A DNA stretch of 8,879 bases from Chloroflexia bacterium. Its GTDB lineage: Bacteria; Chloroflexota; Chloroflexia; QHBQ01; JADMIH01. The notes below the pieces were generated by a model. The model worked only from the letters and a program-made list of their open reading frames with translations, was not told the origin of the DNA and did no database searches. A program made the translations under genes and the position numbers. This document shows, in pieces, positions 5,673 to 8,879 of the stretch (within the stretch, counting starts at the first letter, position 1; every line of letters begins with the position of its first letter). The stretch is from NCBI GenBank assembly GCA_025927935.1, contig JAICKM010000253.1, positions 1-8,879 of the forward strand. The letters are read 5' to 3'.

Positions 5673-6578
5673 CTAAGCCGTGGCGCGCAAATAGTGCGCC
5701 CAGTAGCCCTGCCAGGGACCGTACCCGGCGGCGATGCGCTCCACCTCGGAGGGAGGCAACGCCTGGCCGTTGCCGTAGCGGTGGGACACCGCGGCGATCA
5801 GCCGCTCTTCGGTGATCGGCACCCGATCCAGCCGGCCCAGCCCGCGCAGCAGGATAAACTCCGCGCTCCACACCCCGATACCCTTGATGCCGCGCAGCCA
5901 CGCCTCCACCTCGGCGTAGGGCGCGGCGCGCAGCCAGGACTCGTCCACGCTGCTGAAGGCCCGCGCCGCGGCGGCCAGGTATTCCGCGCGCCGCTCGTTG
6001 CTCACCACCTCGCGCAGCGGCGCGGGCGCCACGTCCGCCAGTTGCGCGGCGGTAGGGAAGGCGGTATAGGCCGGGCCGTCCACGGCCAGCGTGCCGCCGA
6101 ACCGGGCGGCCAGCGCCTGCTTCTGCTTGCGGGCCACCGGCATTGGGTTGCGCTGCGACAGGATGGCCCAGGCCGCGTTCTCGAACGGCGTCAGGAACTT
6201 GACCTGGTGGTAGCCGTACAACTGCCGGATGATCGGCGCGAAGGCCGGTTCGGCTTCGCCCAGGGCATAGAAGGGCCGCAGATCGTCACCCAGGCTCAGA
6301 TAGAAGCCGATGCGGTCCGCCGCCGCTGCCTGCATTGCAGGCGTGATGGGCGCTTCCGCGAACAGCGTGTACTCCAGCCGGGGCGCATCGGCGCTGCCGG
6401 TGCCGGCCACGCGGAACACCACCGGCAGCGCCTCGATCATCACCGCTTTGGTCAGCGTGCGCGGGGCCAGCGTCTGCTCACCCTGCGTGGGCAGGAACAT
6501 GCCCAGGAAGTCCAGCGATTGCTCAAAATCAAAGGGCGCCGCCGGGGTCAGCACCCCGCTGGCGGTATGCAGGTCCAT
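5673..6578 (-). CDS. AlkA-like HhH-GPD family DNA glycosylase
   Basis: This encodes 301 residues from ATG 6578. Family members remove damaged bases such as 3-methyladenine in base-excision repair. The N-terminal half is an AlkA-type beta domain; the helical core begins near ENAAWAILSQRNP (133-145). The helix-hairpin-helix reads LRGIKGIGVWSAEFILLRGLG (228-248), with the DNA-binding GIG and the usual W and RG. The catalytic Asp of the D-x-F-P-x-x-D pattern appears as Glu257 (DRVPITEERL, 251-260), so activity may be altered, or a neighbouring acidic residue may serve. A longer start at 6623 is possible, but the extra 15 codons include AGA, CTT and CTA, which look unlike the rest, while ATG 6578 has GGAAAGGA 4 bases upstream. 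A -10-like TATACT at 6630-6635 then gives a short leader. Family is firm; exact substrate is not. Confidence 0.85.
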   Translation of the reverse strand: MDLHTASGVLTPAAPFDFEQSLDFLGMFLPTQGEQTLAPRTLTKAVMIEALPVVFRVAGTGSADAPRLEYTLFAEAPITPAMQAAAADRIGFYLSLGDDLRPFYALGEAEPAFAPIIRQLYGYHQVKFLTPFENAAWAILSQRNPMPVARKQKQALAARFGGTLAVDGPAYTAFPTAAQLADVAPAPLREVVSNERRAEYLAAAARAFSSVDESWLRAAPYAEVEAWLRGIKGIGVWSAEFILLRGLGRLDRVPITEERLIAAVSHRYGNGQALPPSEVERIAAGYGPWQGYWAHYLRATA

Positions 6579-6629
6579 ACGATCCTTTCCGGGCCAGGCC
6601 CGTAGCTCAAGCGTGTTTCTCATGGCACC

Positions 6630-6635
6630 AGTATA
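6630..6635 (-). promoter_or_regulatory. -10 promoter element for the glycosylase gene
   Basis: TATACT on the minus strand, one base from the consensus, would start transcription near 6622-6623. That gives a leader of about 45 bases with a ribosome binding site before ATG 6578. No convincing -35 is found at 16-18 bases. The same -10 sequence occurs twice at the divergent promoter at the right end of the window. Confidence 0.45.
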
Positions 6636-6696
6636 CGGCCCGCCGGTGACAATCCTATGTCAGCAGCGATCCGGGGGATTGCCATGTCTTACGGGC

Positions 6697-8703
6697 TTAT
6701 TTCTCGGCGCCGGTCTCGACCTGCGGGCGCACGCGCAGCACGCGCTCGTTGCTCACCGTGACCAGGCCGGGCGGCGCGCCGGGGATGCGGCGGACGTGGC
6801 GCTTCTCGGTGACGATCACGTCCACGGCGCTGTCGGCGCGGGCTTTGCTGTGGCGGGCGGCCAGCCGGGCGGCCTCGGCCACGGTGCTTTCGGGGATGGG
6901 CCGCCCGGTGGCGCGGATGACGACATGCGAGCCGGGCACGCCGCGGGCATGGAGCCAGAGGTCTTCGGGGCGGGCTAGGCCGAAGGTGAGCGCGTCGTTC
7001 TGGCGGGCGCTGCGGCCATAGAGCAGGGTGAAGCCGTCACGCGAGGTGGCTTTGCCGGGCGTGGTCGCCAGGCGGCTCTCGCGGGTGGCCGGGCGTGTGT
7101 CCAGGCGCGGCTTGCGGTCCTTGTGCCCCGGCTTGTGCGGCGCGCGCTTGGCGGGCGGGGCTTCCCCGCGGGCGGCGGGCGGGCGGGCGCCGGGGTCGTC
7201 GGGCAGCGCGGCGATCTCGGTGCGCAACAACTGGATCGTGTCGTGGTCGGCGGCCAGGTCGAGTTGCGTGGCGATCTCGTCCAGATAGCGCAGGCCCAGT
7301 TCCACGGCTTCGAGCCGCGCGGGCACGCCTTCAACGGCGGCGCGCGCCCGCTGATACTCGCGGAACAGCGCCTGGGCCTGCTCCAACGGCGTGCGGTCGG
7401 GGTCGAGGGTGATCACGAGGGCTTCTTCGGGGATCTCCAGCCGGGTCTGGCCGGGGGCCAGGCCGTACATATAGGCCAGGATCAGTTCGCCCTTGTGGCG
7501 CTCCTTCTCGAATCCGGCGGCGCGGTCCAACTCGGCTTGCAGCGCGCGGCGGCGGCGTTCCAGGCGGTCGCGGCGCTCGTGCAGTTCCATCCGCACGGCG
7601 GCCTTGAGTTGGGCGTGCCCGGCCACGGTTTCCAGGGCCGCGTAAAAGGCTTCGGCGGCGGCGGAGATACCGTCCGTTGCTTCCAGGGTCGCCCCGGCGG
7701 CCTCCAGGTGGCGGATCGGGTAGGGCGCGAAAGCCAGCGCCTCGCGGCCCGGCGGTGGCGGGGGCGTCTCGGCATCTTCGCCGGATGCGCCGGACTCGTC
7801 GTCTTCGTCCAGGTCGCCTTCTTCCGGCGCCCAGGCGATGGCCGGCTGCCAGGCATGGGTGCGCGCCAGGCCCAGCGTCTCCTGCAACGCGGCAAAGAGC
7901 CGGGGCGCGTCGGCGGCGGCCACGCGGGCGTCTTCGCTGCCTGTCGCGCGGTACGCCGCCTCGCGGGCCAGAAGCGGGCTGACGGCGCGGAAGCGGGCCA
8001 CCAACGCCTGCCAGAGCACGACATTGGGGTCCAGTTCGTCCAGTTCGCCGCGGAACGAGCGTTCGCCCATGGTCAGCAGGTCGAGTTTGCGCTGCGGGGG
8101 CGGCGGCACATAAGGCAGGCGCGGCAGTGTCGTCCGGTAGCGGTTGATGCTCGACGGCACATGCTTGACGGCGTCCAGCACGATGCCGTCGGCTCCGACC
8201 AGCACAATGTTGCTGTGGCGGCCCATGATCTCGGCGATCAGGTGGGTCTCGTAGAGGGCGAAGCCGGGCGGGATCTCGGTGCGCCGGTCGTCGAGCGGCT
8301 CGTCGGCTGCGGCCTCGTCGTCTTCGTCGTCCTCGCTGGCGTCGTCCAGGCCGGGCGGGCCGTGCTTTTGCACCGGCAGCACCTTGGTGAAGCCGAAGTC
8401 GAGCACGCGCTCAAACTGCGGCTGCTCGATGGTTTGCAGCACGGCGCCGCGCACATATTTGCGCAGCAGCAGCAACAGGGGCGAGCGCACCGTGGGGTCG
8501 CGCGTGGGCGGGGCCGCGAGCAGGTGGACGCGGGCGTTTTCGGCGTGGGCCGAGAGCAGCAGGTGCCGGCGGCGGCGCCCGGCGTAAAGCTCCAGGCCCA
8601 GCGCCAGCGGGCCGATGGCTCGCACCTGCTGGACGCGCCCCGGCACCAGCCCGGCGAGTAGCTCCTCGCGGGTCGCCGCGATGGTTAAAGCATCAAAGAA
8701 CAT
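6697..8703 (-). CDS. rqcH: RqcH / NFACT family ribosome quality control protein
   Basis: This encodes 668 residues, about 100 more than B. subtilis RqcH (also called FbpA). It binds large ribosomal subunits carrying stalled peptides and recruits tRNA-Ala to add C-terminal alanine tails for degradation. NFACT-N opens with MFFDALTIAATREEL, then HLLLSAHAENARVHL, LLLLRKYVRGAVLQTIEQ and LIAEIMGRHSNIVL, closely matching B. subtilis. Coiled-coil helices lie near 360-400 and 440-485. NFACT-R (about 555-658) holds DLWLHARGVPGSHVVIR and HSKARADSAVDVIVT. Glu98-Arg99 stands where B. subtilis has the key Asp97-Arg98. Two acidic inserts (about 120-139 and 294-318) and a basic Pro/Arg linker (about 503-553) explain the extra length. 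GGAGGTG at 8713-8719 sits 9 bases before ATG 8703; an upstream GTG at 8715 falls inside that site and is rejected. Older records may call it fibronectin-binding. Confidence 0.93.
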   Translation of the reverse strand: MFFDALTIAATREELLAGLVPGRVQQVRAIGPLALGLELYAGRRRRHLLLSAHAENARVHLLAAPPTRDPTVRSPLLLLLRKYVRGAVLQTIEQPQFERVLDFGFTKVLPVQKHGPPGLDDASEDDEDDEAAADEPLDDRRTEIPPGFALYETHLIAEIMGRHSNIVLVGADGIVLDAVKHVPSSINRYRTTLPRLPYVPPPPQRKLDLLTMGERSFRGELDELDPNVVLWQALVARFRAVSPLLAREAAYRATGSEDARVAAADAPRLFAALQETLGLARTHAWQPAIAWAPEEGDLDEDDESGASGEDAETPPPPPGREALAFAPYPIRHLEAAGATLEATDGISAAAEAFYAALETVAGHAQLKAAVRMELHERRDRLERRRRALQAELDRAAGFEKERHKGELILAYMYGLAPGQTRLEIPEEALVITLDPDRTPLEQAQALFREYQRARAAVEGVPARLEAVELGLRYLDEIATQLDLAADHDTIQLLRTEIAALPDDPGARPPAARGEAPPAKRAPHKPGHKDRKPRLDTRPATRESRLATTPGKATSRDGFTLLYGRSARQNDALTFGLARPEDLWLHARGVPGSHVVIRATGRPIPESTVAEAARLAARHSKARADSAVDVIVTEKRHVRRIPGAPPGLVTVSNERVLRVRPQVETGAEK

Positions 8704-8736
8704 ACGGACGCGCACCTCCGGTCAGCCGTCTCTTGC

Positions 8737-8765
8737 AGTATACGCGGGGCGCGCCTGCTTGCCAA
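8737..8765 (-). promoter_or_regulatory. Promoter of rqcH (minus half of a symmetric divergent pair)
   Basis: On the minus strand, TTGGCA (8760-8765, five of six -35 consensus bases) is followed by a 17-base spacer and TATACT (8737-8742, five of six). Transcription should begin near 8730, giving a leader of about 27 bases that contains the strong ribosome binding site of rqcH. Its -35 overlaps that of the opposite promoter. Confidence 0.75.
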
Positions 8766-8787
8766 GCACCCGCGTTTCCGCTATACT
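8759..8787 (+). promoter_or_regulatory. Divergent plus-strand promoter sharing its -35 with rqcH
   Basis: TTGCCA (8759-8764, five of six consensus bases), a 17-base spacer and TATACT (8782-8787) make a standard housekeeping-type promoter pointing out of the window to the right. Transcription should begin near 8794. It probably drives the gene that starts near 8851. Confidence 0.75.
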
Positions 8788-8850
8788 GAGGGGCAAGAAC
8801 AGGCTATCGCGGCGCGGGCCTCGGGCCACACGCCGTGCAGGACGGGAAGG

Positions 8851-8879
8851 ATGGGCGAGACGGCAACCGAGATTTCCTC
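8851..8879 (+). CDS. Possible start of a gene running off the right edge
   Basis: ATG 8851 opens the frame MGETATEIS and runs to the window end. AGGA at 8839-8842 lies 8 bases upstream, and the plus-strand promoter at 8759-8787 gives a leader of about 57 bases. A second open frame from GTG 8835 also reaches the edge, so the exact start is unsure. Nine residues are too few to name a family. Confidence 0.35.

Noticed and set aside
5331..6605. 424-residue plus-strand open frame
   Set aside because: It lies opposite the well-supported DNA glycosylase. Its product is Arg/Gly/His-rich low-complexity sequence typical of the antisense of a GC-rich gene, with no recognisable domain.
6640..6690. Possible terminator after rqcH
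   Set aside because: An 8-base stem (GGCAATCC with GGATTGTC, one G-U) encloses about 20 bases and has no T-run; too weak to call.
7123..8661. 512-residue plus-strand open frame
   Set aside because: It is the antisense of rqcH. The long open frame is explained by high GC at codon positions; the rqcH frame has clear family motifs and a proper ribosome binding site.
8713..8715. GTG start for rqcH
   Set aside because: This codon is part of the GGAGGTG ribosome binding site itself. ATG 8703 is 9 bases downstream of that site and aligns with the start of B. subtilis RqcH.

Overview
The window is high-GC, densely coding bacterial DNA that reads as ordinary chromosome. I see no transposase, integrase, phage gene, tRNA, rRNA or CRISPR array. 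The gene mix suggests a Gram-positive-type (monoderm) lineage, most likely Chloroflexota. The pointers are an RqcH-type NFACT protein, a surface protein with an LPXTG sortase signal, an acyl carrier protein directly behind nusB, and a palindromic intergenic repeat of a kind I recall from Chloroflexota and other phyla. This placement is inference, since no rRNA or phylogenetic marker was compared.

Layout. Bases 1-1810 are on the plus strand: the 3' end of nusB, an acyl carrier protein with an unusual 70-residue N-terminal extension, a strong hairpin, tatC, and a two-helix membrane protein of 65 residues. Bases 1891-5498 form a minus-strand cluster. In transcription order it holds a membrane-anchored proline-rich protein of unknown function, a CopC-like protein ending in a sortase signal, and an 804-residue CopC-CopD-YtkA/FixH-like fusion. 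Two strong hairpins lie between the last two. The plus and minus gene groups converge at 1810-1891, where there is a 7-bp tandem repeat. Bases 5499-5672 hold a consensus-like minus promoter and the palindromic repeat. Next, also on the minus strand, come an AlkA-like HhH-GPD DNA glycosylase (5673-6578) and a full-length RqcH/NFACT gene (6697-8703). The right edge carries an almost perfectly symmetric divergent promoter; its plus-strand half probably drives a gene that begins near 8851.

How the genes fit together. The plus genes are housekeeping: transcription antitermination, acyl carriage and Tat protein export. The middle cluster looks like copper handling at the outer face of the membrane: CopC domains would bind copper, CopD is a membrane segment linked to copper movement, and the tail resembles FixH/YtkA domains. 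The CopC-like protein lacks the usual second copper-binding His, so its role is less certain. The last two genes are a base-excision repair glycosylase and ribosome-associated quality control; they share a strand but appear to have separate promoters.

The most unusual points are the symmetric divergent promoter at 8737-8787, a promoter placed so that mRNA would start at or next to an ATG at 5498, the extended ACP, the sortase-anchored CopC with a degenerate copper site, and Asp-to-Glu changes at key positions of both the glycosylase and RqcH. I do not see a clearly new multi-gene system. Every stretch between genes is shorter than 300 bases.
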